Assembly: GCA_011634665.1 (NCBI GenBank)
Contig: WAEK01000013.1
Location: 1,038,501 to 1,102,500, forward strand
Length of the DNA: 64,000 nucleotides
Direction of reading: 5' to 3'
Origin: Mortierella sp. BCC40632
Taxonomy: Eukaryota; Mortierellomycota; Mortierellomycetes; Mortierellales; Mortierellaceae
Part shown: piece after piece, positions 51,395-61,125 of the stretch
Layout: every line of letters begins with the position of its first letter
Position numbering within the stretch: the first letter of the stretch is position 1
Translations under genes and position numbers: made by a program
Notes under the pieces: model-generated
The model's input: the letters and a program-made list of their open reading frames with translations, nothing else
The model's database searches: none
What the model was told of the DNA's origin: nothing

Positions 51395-54300
51395 AAAATG
51401 TCCGGAGAGACAAGGAAGAAGTACAAACTCCCCGGTGGACATTTGTCTTGATACAACTACGAGAAATGCAGGATGAGGGCTGGATGATGAGTTCGAAAGC
51501 AACAACAATTGGAACAATAGCAGGCAAATCTGCAGGGTCAAAGTAATCTTTGGACGCGATAACAGTAGGCATTTTCATGTACCATTTTTTTTCTTTTTAT
51601 TCTTTTTTCTTTTTTCTTCTGTCTTTATCTCTGTTACAAGGAATAAAAATCCATTGCAATGTCAATCGCTCAAGAAGCCGTAGAGGCATCGCACTAGAAA
51701 TACTATTGTCGCCCTTTTGCGGCTTCAACATTGGAAATCACTTTAATTCTACCTCGATCGTGTCCAAGGAGCCATACCCTGTATCTCTCTAAACTTCGTC
51801 ACTGTACTTTCCCGCTTGATTCTCTTTTGTAGGCGTCATCCACCCTATCCAACACCTGATTGTTTTCATTAAGTATGCTGCGCTCCCATCCGCTCAAAAA
51901 AAAACTGCCATAATTTTTTAAGTGTTGTATTACATCCGTTTCACACTCTGCATGAGTGAGTTGCTGCTTTTTCTTTCGGTTCGCTTGAGCATACCAAGCC
52001 GTCGTGGCTAAAGCCTTCTGTTCCAACAGTCTCTGTCGCTCCAGCCAACTCCTAGTAGCCATGACCATTTCTCTACCATTTTTTTCTGACCTTCTTCCGA
52101 AAGTTTTAATCATTGGCGCGTGTCCATCCTAAATCTGTTGGCATGGTCTCAATACTGCAAAAGGGAAAGGAGAGGACAGCCCAGAAACAATATTGGTATT
52201 TCTCTCGCCATTTTGAAAACTACCATCGCCATCGTCATCGTCATCATCTTTTTTCTTGTTCTTATAAATACCTGCTCCTCTCTTAAAGCACGATAAGTGT
52301 GATATCAGTTCATAAATCTTTCTCAGAGGGACAATCTTTACCTCATGGATTTTGCTCTAGTTCATAGAAACTACTGCTTCCCAGCCAGAGACGGATTGGG
52401 AATCTTTAGATTCAGAGTTCAGCTCCCAACCGTACGTCCTATTCCAACAGGGTTTGAGCTTTTGACTTGGCTACTCCTTGATTTGCTTAAAGGTCATGAC
52501 GACTACCAGAAAATGTACCGATTTAGGTAGCTTGCTAAGATTCGACTAAGAAAAGGAGGGGGAGATGCAACTTGAAAAATTGAGCAAGCTTGATGATAGG
52601 TATCGCCTTTTTGTTGTTGTTGTTGTTATTTTTATGAAGTATATTGCTTAACCTTTACTATATATCTCTCCCTCCCTTCCTGTTAGTCTTGCTCTCTCGA
52701 GACTCACATACAAACGGGTAAAACATGCTCAGTTTGTTGGTATCCTCGATAATGACTTAACGTCGCTCATTGGGCCTTTTTACTGATGCTAAAAAAAGAT
52801 GACAGAAAAGGCAGTGGCGATCAATTCTGCAGATCATGGATAAACGCATGCTCACGAATTCGGAGCCGTTGAAGTTAGTGCTTAAGCACTAAGACACACC
52901 TGGACGCACCTGGACGCACCTGGACTTAGCATCTTGGAGTAAGTACCATTCCTCTTTTTTTTTTTTTGAACTCGCTCTATTAGCTACACTAGAGTATTCT
53001 CCATTTCATCTGTTTTTGATTTATCCACTCTTATTTCCGTGGATTATGCACGGTCCGTTGCATGGGGTTACTGCGAAGGGAGCTGTTAATCCTCAAGTAA
53101 GCAGCGCAAACTGAAGTCAAAAACAGGTGAAAAAGGCAATAATATTTGGGTCAAATGAACTTAAGGTCAAACCCTTCTGCAAGGCACGTTTTCCTGTCTC
53201 CTTTTTTGAAGGATCATCCTCGATAGCGAGTCTGAACAAGCCAAAACAGGAGGACTATTTTTTTTTAAAAAAAAAAAAGGTGTGCTTTGGGATAGGTGGT
53301 TTATTATTTAAAAGTACACTGATGCCCCTTCTCTAAAGTGGGTGGCCCTCCTCTTATGGAATCAATCAACCCCTCTCTAAATCAGGCCATGCCTGGTGGT
53401 TCCTTTGTTTTGTAAGTAAATGGGAGGCGAGGTAACGGGAGAGAAAGATGATGTTCTTTACTAGGTAAAGATCTGTGTTTAGGCTCCTGTCCATCACCTG
53501 ACCAGATAAATGGAGCGACGCCTGAGGTAATACGATTTTCTCAGTGGCATTTAGCCGTGTAGGGAAAAAAACTCGTGATCTTGGCTCGTTAACCCAAGTC
53601 TGCCCGACGGCTGTCTCGTATGATCTTGGCTCATTAACTCACAAGTCTGCCTGCCTATTTTTCAATGCAATATGGAATGCAAAGTCAACGAGTGTTCGAT
53701 ACTCCTACCAACAGTCATCCAATACGAACGAGATAATGTAGTTACCGGTTCTTAGGGCGTTTTACACTATCTCTTGTTCACCAGCCCATGTCCTAGACAG
53801 AAGCTAACCAGTGTTGCAGAGCACCGCCGTTCGTCCTCCGGGTCAAAGACCACCAATTACTAGGCAAATACTATGAACCATGGAAGCATATCTTGAACAC
53901 CTATGCAGAGGTCAACAGGCACACACCTTTCGTTCTCGTAGCCAACTTGGGGTTGCACCAAGAAGGCATAATTACTGAGTGATATATCTGCTTAGTCTGC
54001 CTAGGCTGAGCTAGCGCTGAGGCCAAAGACGAGGTCGTCGGCTAAAAATCAAAGAATGTAAAGAACTACAAAATGTTAAGTGGAAGCCCAAGAGGAATCA
54101 AAATTGGCACATGCGACGTCTTACTCTCATAGGACTGGCTGTCATGTAATGATCGAGGCTTCGCCTGATATTGAGGGCAAGGGCGATGGCGAAGGCGATG
54201 GCATTGGGTGTAGAACCGAGGCGGTGTAGGAGATGGTGATGTGGGAGGTTGGTTGAAGTTTGACGGGAGTGAGGGGAAAAGAGAAAGAAAGGAAGAACCG

Positions 54301-54769
54301 CCTCGACAATGCATGTCTGTCTTTTATACCCTAGTCTTTTGCTTACTCCTTAAGCTGCTAAAATATTCCCCTGAGCTCTCCGTTCGCCATGCCATGTCTA
54401 GACTCTAGGGGGTAAAATGTCTTACCCTTTGGCTCATTGTCGAGACTGAAAAAGTACCCGACAAAAAAGGTCTTACCTTCCGAGTGCGGATGAAATTCGA
54501 GAACGTCCACCAGAACGCAGAAATATTAGAGGAGTCTAGATATCAGATTATATACTTCAGATTACATACCACCACTTTATTCTTTGGCTCAACGAACTCT
54601 ATGCTCGCAAAAAAAAAAAAAAATTATGTCCGCAAGATATTAGCTACTAGTGTTCTTCAACTCAACTCACCAACTCATGGACTCAACTCAACTCATGAGT
54701 TGAGTTGAGTTCAGATTTTTTCCAACTCATGTGTGCATGAGTTGAGTTGAGTCGAACCTCCAACTCAAC
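51395..54769. other. 3.4 kb sparse intergenic region
   Basis: Between the DEK-like gene and the accessory gene at 54.8 kb. It holds one possible small ORF (51799-52113), three copies of an 11-bp CACCTGGACGC unit (52897-52926), an imperfect direct repeat of about 30 bp around GATCTTGGCTC (53570 and 53622), and palindromic repeats at its right end. No other gene seen. Confidence 0.5.
51799..52113 (-). CDS. possible small hypothetical protein, 104 aa
   Basis: Single open frame from an ATG at 52113. The N-terminal half is Arg/Lys/Gln-rich with a predicted helical stretch (SWLERQRLLEQKALATTAWY), the rest polar. No domain is recognised and no flanking exon is evident. It lies just after the DEK-like gene, tail to tail. 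It may be chance; the helical composition is the only argument in favour. Confidence 0.25.
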   Translation of the reverse strand: MIKTFGRRSEKNGREMVMATRSWLERQRLLEQKALATTAWYAQANRKKKQQLTHAECETDVIQHLKNYGSFFLSGWERSILNENNQVLDRVDDAYKRESSGKVQ

Positions 54770-54783
54770 TCAACTCGACTCAT
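54655..54783. repeat. GAGTTGA/TCAACTC palindromic repeat cluster
   Basis: Dense copies of the heptamer ACTCAACT and its complement. It includes a perfect 30-bp palindrome at 54681-54710 (15-bp arms, no loop) and a second inverted pair at 54737-54752 and 54763-54783. It overlaps the 3' end of the accessory gene, whose stop codon (54770-54772) lies inside it. Confidence 0.9.
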
Positions 54784-56670
54784 GGGAAACACTATTAGCT
54801 ACCACTACCTCAATACGATCCTTCAGCGCTGCTATCGCGACAATGGCTTTTTCTAGCCTTCTGATTTGTCCCACCTCCCTCTCGATATTGAAAGTAGCCA
54901 CCTCACAAATGACAATTGTAGGGCACCAAGTACCCTTAGTACCCTTGGTACTCTTGGTGCCCTCCGTCACCCCGGCATCCTGGGCCCCCTTGGTATCTTC
55001 AGCGAACCTTGCCTCCAGGATGACCACACTGACGCCCTTTGAGACAATTCCGAATGTCCGCATGTCCGCCCTTGAGACATTTGGTACTTTCTGAGTGATA
55101 TCGTACAGGTTAGCAGAAAGTACATTGCTTAGTTTTTCAGTATCCTTCTCATAATCCTTCTTGCGGCTCTTCTCTGCCTTGGCCTCGATCACAAGCAAGT
55201 CTACTTCTTTGCTTCTAACCTTGAGTCTCAAGATACAATCATGTCGGTAGCTCATTGTTTGCATGAACACTGCAGACCCCTTTACCTCCGTCATATCCAA
55301 AGTTGTACGCTGGATATTTTGTAGAACCGATATTAGGGGCGCAATAACCATGGGAATAATCCATCCTTCATGCCTCTTGGCCTTCGGATCCTGATCCTTC
55401 CAAAGTGAGAACCTAAGAGAATGAATGCGTGGATGTGATATAGTTTAGTTTCCAACTCAACATTATATGATCATAGTACAGCATGACGCTCACATACATA
55501 CCAACCCAGGACATAAAAAAACATCCAGTCCAATAACACGGAGTCATTCGACTGCCTCACAATGGAGTCCATTCTGGTGTAGATTGAAGTCAGAGCGCAG
55601 ACTGACCCTCCAATTGCAAGGTTGTTTAGCGCCCAAACGAGGTCATTATGACCATGTTTAGGGAGCGCCCTGGCATCCTTTACATATTTGCACCACTCTT
55701 GGGCCTCTTTTGCAATTTTCTTGCTACTTCTTTCGATTAGGTAGATGTTCACTCTAAAAATAATAATTGTTCTCTTTGGCTCCCCCTACAGTTCAAGTTC
55801 AATGTTAATACGCGCTAAGGGGGGTTTTTTTTCACTTTTTCACCATTTAATTTCCATGCCTCAATTAGATTGCAACAAGTAAAATAGCTTACCTTTTCTT
55901 CTAAGACAAAAGCTTCCTTGAGCGATCCTGGTGCTTCATCGATGCTTCGCCACTCGCTAGATGTGTCACTCTCGCTAGATGTGTCACTCTCGCTAGATGT
56001 GCTTATCTCGCTGGATGCTCTTCTCTCGTTGGATGCTCTTCTCTCGTTGGATGTGCCTCTCTCATTGGGTGTGCCTCTCTCACTGGATGCGCGTCTCTCA
56101 CTGGATGAGCTTCTCTCGTTGGATGAGCTTCTCTCGTTGGATGAGCTTCTCCCGTTGGACGAGCTTCTCTCGCCGGATGAGCTTTGAAATACTTTGCTTT
56201 TGAGCCTTTTTGAATGACCAGTTTTCTCCTTTTTCTCCCTCTTTTTCTTCCTTTCTTTCTCCCTTGGAGCTGCCCGCTTTCCTTCTCTAGCCTTCAAAAT
56301 CTAATGCTGAAGTTAGGACGATGACATTCTCTCCTCTTCTATATCAGAAATTACAGCAGAATATTCGCTTACACTTAAGGATTCATCTTGGCCATCTCCG
56401 AGTAAAAATTCGCAGTGATCTACGACTTCTTTCGGCGTCCACTTGTGATCTTTGATGACTTGAAGCTCCTGCCTCCACCCATCTCTGTTTAAGCCTTTTG
56501 GGGCACATAAACAGACGACAACAGTACGAAAAAGAAAAGAAAAGAAAAGAAAAGAGAATTAGTGGATGTAGGCGCGAAAAGGAACATCAAAAGGTTCATG
56601 TATTATATACCAATAATCTCTTTCTTGTTCCAAAGACCCACGAAATTAGACTGAAAATAGCCACCAACTT
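54770..56670 (-). CDS. accessory protein with PD-(D/E)XK nuclease-like motif (5' end not found)
   Basis: Exons on the minus strand: 56611-56670, 56373-56494, 55844-56300, 55502-55751, 54770-55412; about 510 residues. Every junction restores frame. The start codon was not found; exon 56611-56670 follows a pyrimidine-rich acceptor, so at least one upstream exon is missing. The N-terminal part (FVGLWNKKEIIGLNRDGWRQ) is followed by a Lys/Arg-rich patch and an Arg-Ser-Asn-Glu hexapeptide repeat. The C-terminal region carries SYRHDCILRL, then VDLLVIEAKAEK and DTEKL, the D-x(n)-ExK pattern of PD-(D/E)XK nuclease folds. I know no named family for the whole protein. Function is unknown; a DNA-acting or effector-like role is possible but unproven. 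The position beside retroelements and the repeat-derived 3' end suggest a fast-evolving gene. Confidence 0.5.
55960..56178 (-). repeat. 18-bp coding tandem repeat (SSNER-type hexapeptides)
   Basis: About a dozen degenerate 18-bp units (such as CTCGTTGGATGAGCTTCT on the plus strand) coding hexapeptides like SSSNER, ASSERG and TSSESD on the minus strand. All copies keep the reading frame, which supports the exon being coding. Confidence 0.85.
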
Positions 56671-56703
56671 CTAGAAGATGAGAGGCAGTCCAGTTCCGGT
56701 AGT

Positions 56704-56736
<33 letters not shown>

Positions 56737-58155
56737 GAGAGGATGTGATAGATAGGTGCAAATGGGGTGGATGAAATTGGGCCGTTTTTTAAGGAAGTTT
56801 TGTCTCTTGATCTCCCAACTTCTCTCAGGGTATTGCGGTCCCACCCCAAGCTGCCTTCAAGACTCACAAAATTAACTCCGTGTCAAGATCTCTCTCTCAA
56901 AATTCTCTCTCTCTCTTTTTTTTTTTCTTCTCTATTTGATCCGCATGATACAGGTGAAGTCGAGCGCACATGAAAGATACAAGGAGTCAGGAGCCGGGTA
57001 AGTGTATGTACAAATGTACAGGAACCAAGATCCTCAGGGGAAGCAAAATGTAGATAGCCTAGATTCCAGACCTTGGAATACAAAGGTACAAATGCCTTCC
57101 TCAGTGGTGGATTATCACAGTATCCTAGTAGCTCCCACCCCTTTAACCTCAAAGACTCTCTCTCTCTCTTGTAATTGTATTTACATTATTTCCCTCTCCC
57201 ACTTCTTGAATAAAGGTATCTTTTCCTACCGCCCTATTCTTTGTTAGATGGATGGACTTTGGAATGGGAAGCGTATCATTTGGGTTCAATGAGAAGCCTC
57301 TGATCGGTAGTGTCTATCAACTTGTGCACTTTTCAACCACATTAGAATTATGGCCGCAGGCGTTCCTACAGCTGCCAGTACGTATGAGTGCGGTTTTCTT
57401 CCATGAATCGTATTGAATCCGGGCAGAGCCTCTGATAAAATAACGTAGACTTGTTCGTGAGGATATTCAGGATGCGGTAGGCAAATACTACTCTTTACAG
57501 ACTTTATCCATGGACCTTGTGTGAAGTTAAAGTGCTGTGGATCGCTCTCTCTCTCCCAAGTTTCAACCTAGTCAAGTGATAATCTAAGTACCTGACTAGA
57601 GACTTTTACCTTTTTTTATTTAACCCAGGAAGATGTAATAAAGAACATCACCTCTCTTACCCGTTAACTGACCCCCACAACTTTGACAAAATAACGCAAA
57701 AGCAAATATTGGTGAAAATGAACCAGTTCACAAATGATAAGCAACCGCATTTGAACATTTCATTTATTACTTGGTCTATGCTGCTATTGTTGCCCTTACT
57801 ATCTGGCTCAAAACACCAATGGTCTCCAGCCAACTCAGTCAGCATGCGAAGAAAGAGAGATCGCGAGAGAGATGCAAGTGAGTAAATGAAGTGAGTGGGT
57901 GAGTACGTAGATGAGTAGATGGGAGAAAGTGATAGAAGGAGGAAGGCAAAAATGGACGAGATACACACACAGAAAGAGACAGAGAGGTGGGGCGCTTGTG
58001 TCTGTGTAGAAAGATGGAACTCTCATTGAGGTTGTTAAGACAGTAGACGGAGTGGCAGGGCATCTTGTCGCCAGAAACGCTTAAATTGTTAGAGATACGT
58101 ACTCTAACATTACAACATCTTTCCTTAGACCTGCGAACATGCTATCAAGTACGTA
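56671..58155. other. spacer between accessory gene and LINE remnant
   Basis: 1.5 kb with CT-rich stretches and no supported gene. The missing 5' exon(s) of the accessory gene may lie in 56.7-57.2 kb. Confidence 0.5.
56706..56735. repeat. T30 homopolymer run
   Basis: Uninterrupted run of about 30 T upstream of the accessory gene exons, inside or beside its missing 5' part. Confidence 0.9.
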
Positions 58156-59210
58156 TGCAGGGTTTCCCCCTCTCCGAACGCACGACCGCCCGGTCCGCCT
58201 TTTCAATCCCCATCTCTACCTATGCGGGCATCTCGTACAGAGACGCCCTCCGTAGAAATAAACCTGTATTCTTTCAGAAAACAGTGTATACACATAAAGA
58301 TCTGGGAAGGTTTGCACACCAAACAAAGCTTCCACAGAACAACATCTCCAGACCCTCAGTAGTCTACACAAACCTCCCAAGGGAGACATCTTTCCTGGAC
58401 TCCCTGAAGGCGGTGCACGAGCAGATAGGACTTGTCCTCTCCCACCTCTTCTCCGTCCTCCCCGGAGCAGGACACTGCGCCAACGTCTGCTTCCAAAACA
58501 GCGCCAATGCTGAACAAGCATTGACGATCTCAGTATTTCTCAAGGACAACCAACACCTGGCGATTGCCACTACACCCACGAACGTTACAATCCAGAGAAT
58601 TTTCGCTAGTAACGTTGACATTTCCGCTGAAGACAATAGAATCAAGCATCGTCAGGCCGCCCTCATTGGAGCCTTCGGGCGCTACGGAACAGTTGCCAAA
58701 ATCACCCTACCATACGTATCATTTTCACCACTGGAGTCCCACACCGGAGGAGCCTTTGTCTTCATCAACACTGAGTCTGGCAAAGAACCCCTGGAGCAGG
58801 ACTCAGTAGTACTCGCTGAACTGTGGGATAACCGTCCCCTCACTTTCAACCTAGACGACAAGCTCCCTTGCTCCTTCTGCAAGAAGCAGGGACACATGGT
58901 CACAGACTGTCCCAAATGACTCTCCCTCCGTTCTGCCCAATGTCAACACAATGGTCACAGGGCACAGGACTGTGCTCGTTTCGGAGAACGAGATCGGAGG
59001 GCTGCAACCCGTGAAGGCTGTACCTTCAACCGCCCGAGCTCCCCATCTCCTCCACCTTTCCCCAAGGATAGCACACCGAATATCGAAGATCTGGAGGAGC
59101 CCTCTGGCTCCCCCAACATAAATAGTGACTTGCATCAGACCATCGAGATGATGGAAGAAGAAGAGGAGCAAGAGCTGCAGCCTTGCCAATCTTCACTATT
59201 CCGAGCACTG
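58156..59210 (+). pseudogene. LINE ORF1-like remnant with zinc knuckles, interrupted
   Basis: Open frame from about 58156 to a TGA at 58917-58919, giving some 250 residues of gag/ORF1-like sequence that ends in CSFCKKQGHMVTDC, a CX2CX4HX4C zinc knuckle. Reading through the stop in the same frame continues as QCQHNGHRAQDC, a second degenerate knuckle, and an acidic tail to about 59200. The middle (ALIGAFGRYGTVAKITLPYV) resembles an RNA-recognition fold seen in ORF1 proteins of many non-LTR elements. The in-frame stop between two knuckles, and the absence of an intact reverse transcriptase directly downstream, mark it as a decayed copy. Confidence 0.7.
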
Positions 59211-60208
59211 CCGTGCAGGGTCAAAAGACAGATGCTTCTAATAAATATCTACTCTTCTTCTCCTCATGGAATAACGGATCAAGGGAAGGCGCACGAACGA
59301 CTTACAAAGGACAGGTATTGACAACTACAGGAGGGACTGAGAATAGTGGCAACTACGAGAAGACTGCCTTTGAATCTGACCGTCGAGTCTAGGAGACTCA
59401 ATTGTCCTAGGATCGACGCAAGCCACAGGGGGTTGGCGGCTAGCACCGTCCCTGCCCTTTTTATTCCTCGAAGATATCTTGTTGACTTATCCTGACCCTG
59501 ACAGGCCCCTGGCCACCACGCTGGCTATTATATGAGTGGATAATAAAAGGAGGGAGATAGCTATCAATAAAAGGGATTGTGAGGCATGAACTCAGTGCGA
59601 ATCAAACTGGGATGGGTTCGTAAAGTCCTCGCATATTTGACCAAAGGAAACTTGCAAGAATGGCTATCGAAGGAAAGCCATTCAGGGAGCGTTCTCCATC
59701 CGATCTTTCACTTTTCACCGGGTCTCATACTTACAACTGGGTTTTAGTACCGTTAATGGGAAATGGCTCTTGGTTCTTGCCTTTTCTTTCAAAAGGAATC
59801 GAGGAAGCAATACTGCAAATCTGTTCGGGGTAGCTGTGGAAGGTGACTGATTTAGTATGGGAGAGCGAAAAGATGATAGATCATGAAAAAAAAAAAAAGT
59901 GAAGAACTCTAATAGGCACGGTACTGCAGATATATAGTATTGATATTAAGATCCAGCAGCATACGTACTGTAGATAGTCCTGGCAGTAAGGGTCAACAGT
60001 ATGAATACTGCAGCTTAGTTCCGCTCGTACTGCAGATGGTGCTGATATTTAGACCGGCAGGATATGTACTGCAGATAAACATCAACTCCTACTGTAGTTA
60101 CCAGCCCGGCTCCACTGCGGTTTAGCACCTGCTTGTACTGCGGTTTAGCACACCAAAAAGGAAATTGCCCCTGTACTGCACTTAGACACATCCAAAAAAA
60201 AAAGGGAC
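59211..60208. other. spacer with TACTGCAG-type repeats
   Basis: About 1 kb between the ORF1 remnant and the first LINE tail. The last 260 bp carry nine related TACTGCAG/TACTGCGG words (see repeat). No gene seen. Confidence 0.6.
59921..60181. repeat. interspersed TACTGCAG/TACTGCGG motif array
   Basis: Nine occurrences of a TACTGYAG-like octamer at about 59922, 59966, 60006, 60028, 60067, 60089, 60112, 60135 and 60174, spaced 21-44 bp. Two of them extend to ACTGCGGTTTAGCAC. It ends about 30 bp before the truncated LINE copy. Confidence 0.7.
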
Positions 60209-61125
60209 CCTCATTGACTACCCAGATCAGGAGCCTCATATAGAGGACCTTCGACACGCCTTCGCCAACTGTGGAGCAGTCTGGGCCTTCTGGAAGGCCG
60301 CCCGTTCCTGGATCACCACCCTCGTCCCTGGCATGGTCGTCAGCAGTCTGCCTGACAACTGCATGCTGGGATGGCCAGAAATTGAGAAACTGCCCCCTAT
60401 CGCAGTACACATCCACTCGCTGGTCCTGTACAGCATTTGGAGGACTTTTGTTGCCATCCACAAGCTACTCCCGGGACAACCCCCGAGAGATGGCACAGCG
60501 GACGACCTCCTCTGGCTCACCGTCAACAGCCTCAAGCTCCGTGCACACACAGCACTCCAACAAGCTCTCCTCAAGGACAACAAACAGCAAGCAACGAACC
60601 CAAACCCAGCAGCAACTTCAGATGCCAATTACAAGCGAATGCACAAGACTTGGAATCACCCTCCGTATATTGTGGTGTCCAAGGAGGAGGTGACATTTGG
60701 TTGGATGTGGCCCACCCCTGGCTATGGTCCCTTTTTAGACATGCCAGGGGAGTACACTCCTCCAGCTTCGCGCGCAAGACCGAAGCCGCCTGACATCAGG
60801 CGAGCAAACGTCGCTGACGTTGACCTGCTTGATTGGGAGCCGCTCTCGCAGCTTCTGGACCCCTCGGACCCTTTGCCCTAGTTGTAGATCCTGCCTTTTG
60901 ACTTGCCCCCTCTGCGGGTGCTCTTTGTACCTGGTCTTTTTCCCTTTCTCTGCATTTGTATTTTTAGTAGCTATATCGTTTCTGGGTCACCCTCCACCTT
61001 TTCCTTCTTCTCTCTACTCTTCTGTTGTAGGATAGTGTAGTTTTTGTGAACTAGCTAGCCACGTCCGCAGACCGTAGTATGAGTGCGCGCCAACGAATAA
61101 AACCCCTAACGGGGCCCATAAAAAA
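60209..61125 (+). mobile_element. 5'-truncated LINE copy (3' end only), copy 1
   Basis: About 915 bp nearly identical to 62622-63537. It encodes the C-terminal end of the ORF2 product, including H-x3-NC-x5-W (HAFANCGAVWAFW) of the reverse-transcriptase zinc finger. The longest frame (60333-60881) runs undisturbed to a natural-looking stop. It ends in AATAAAACCCC, a GGGG complement and an A-rich tail, directly abutting copy 2. The sharp left boundary inside coding sequence is typical of 5' truncation during target-primed reverse transcription. Confidence 0.85.

Noticed and set aside
58065..58155. Upstream TTG/ATG start for the LINE ORF1 frame
   Set aside because: The first 30 codons look unlike the rest and precede the ORF1-like sequence; the first Met inside it at 58156 is a better left limit for the remnant.
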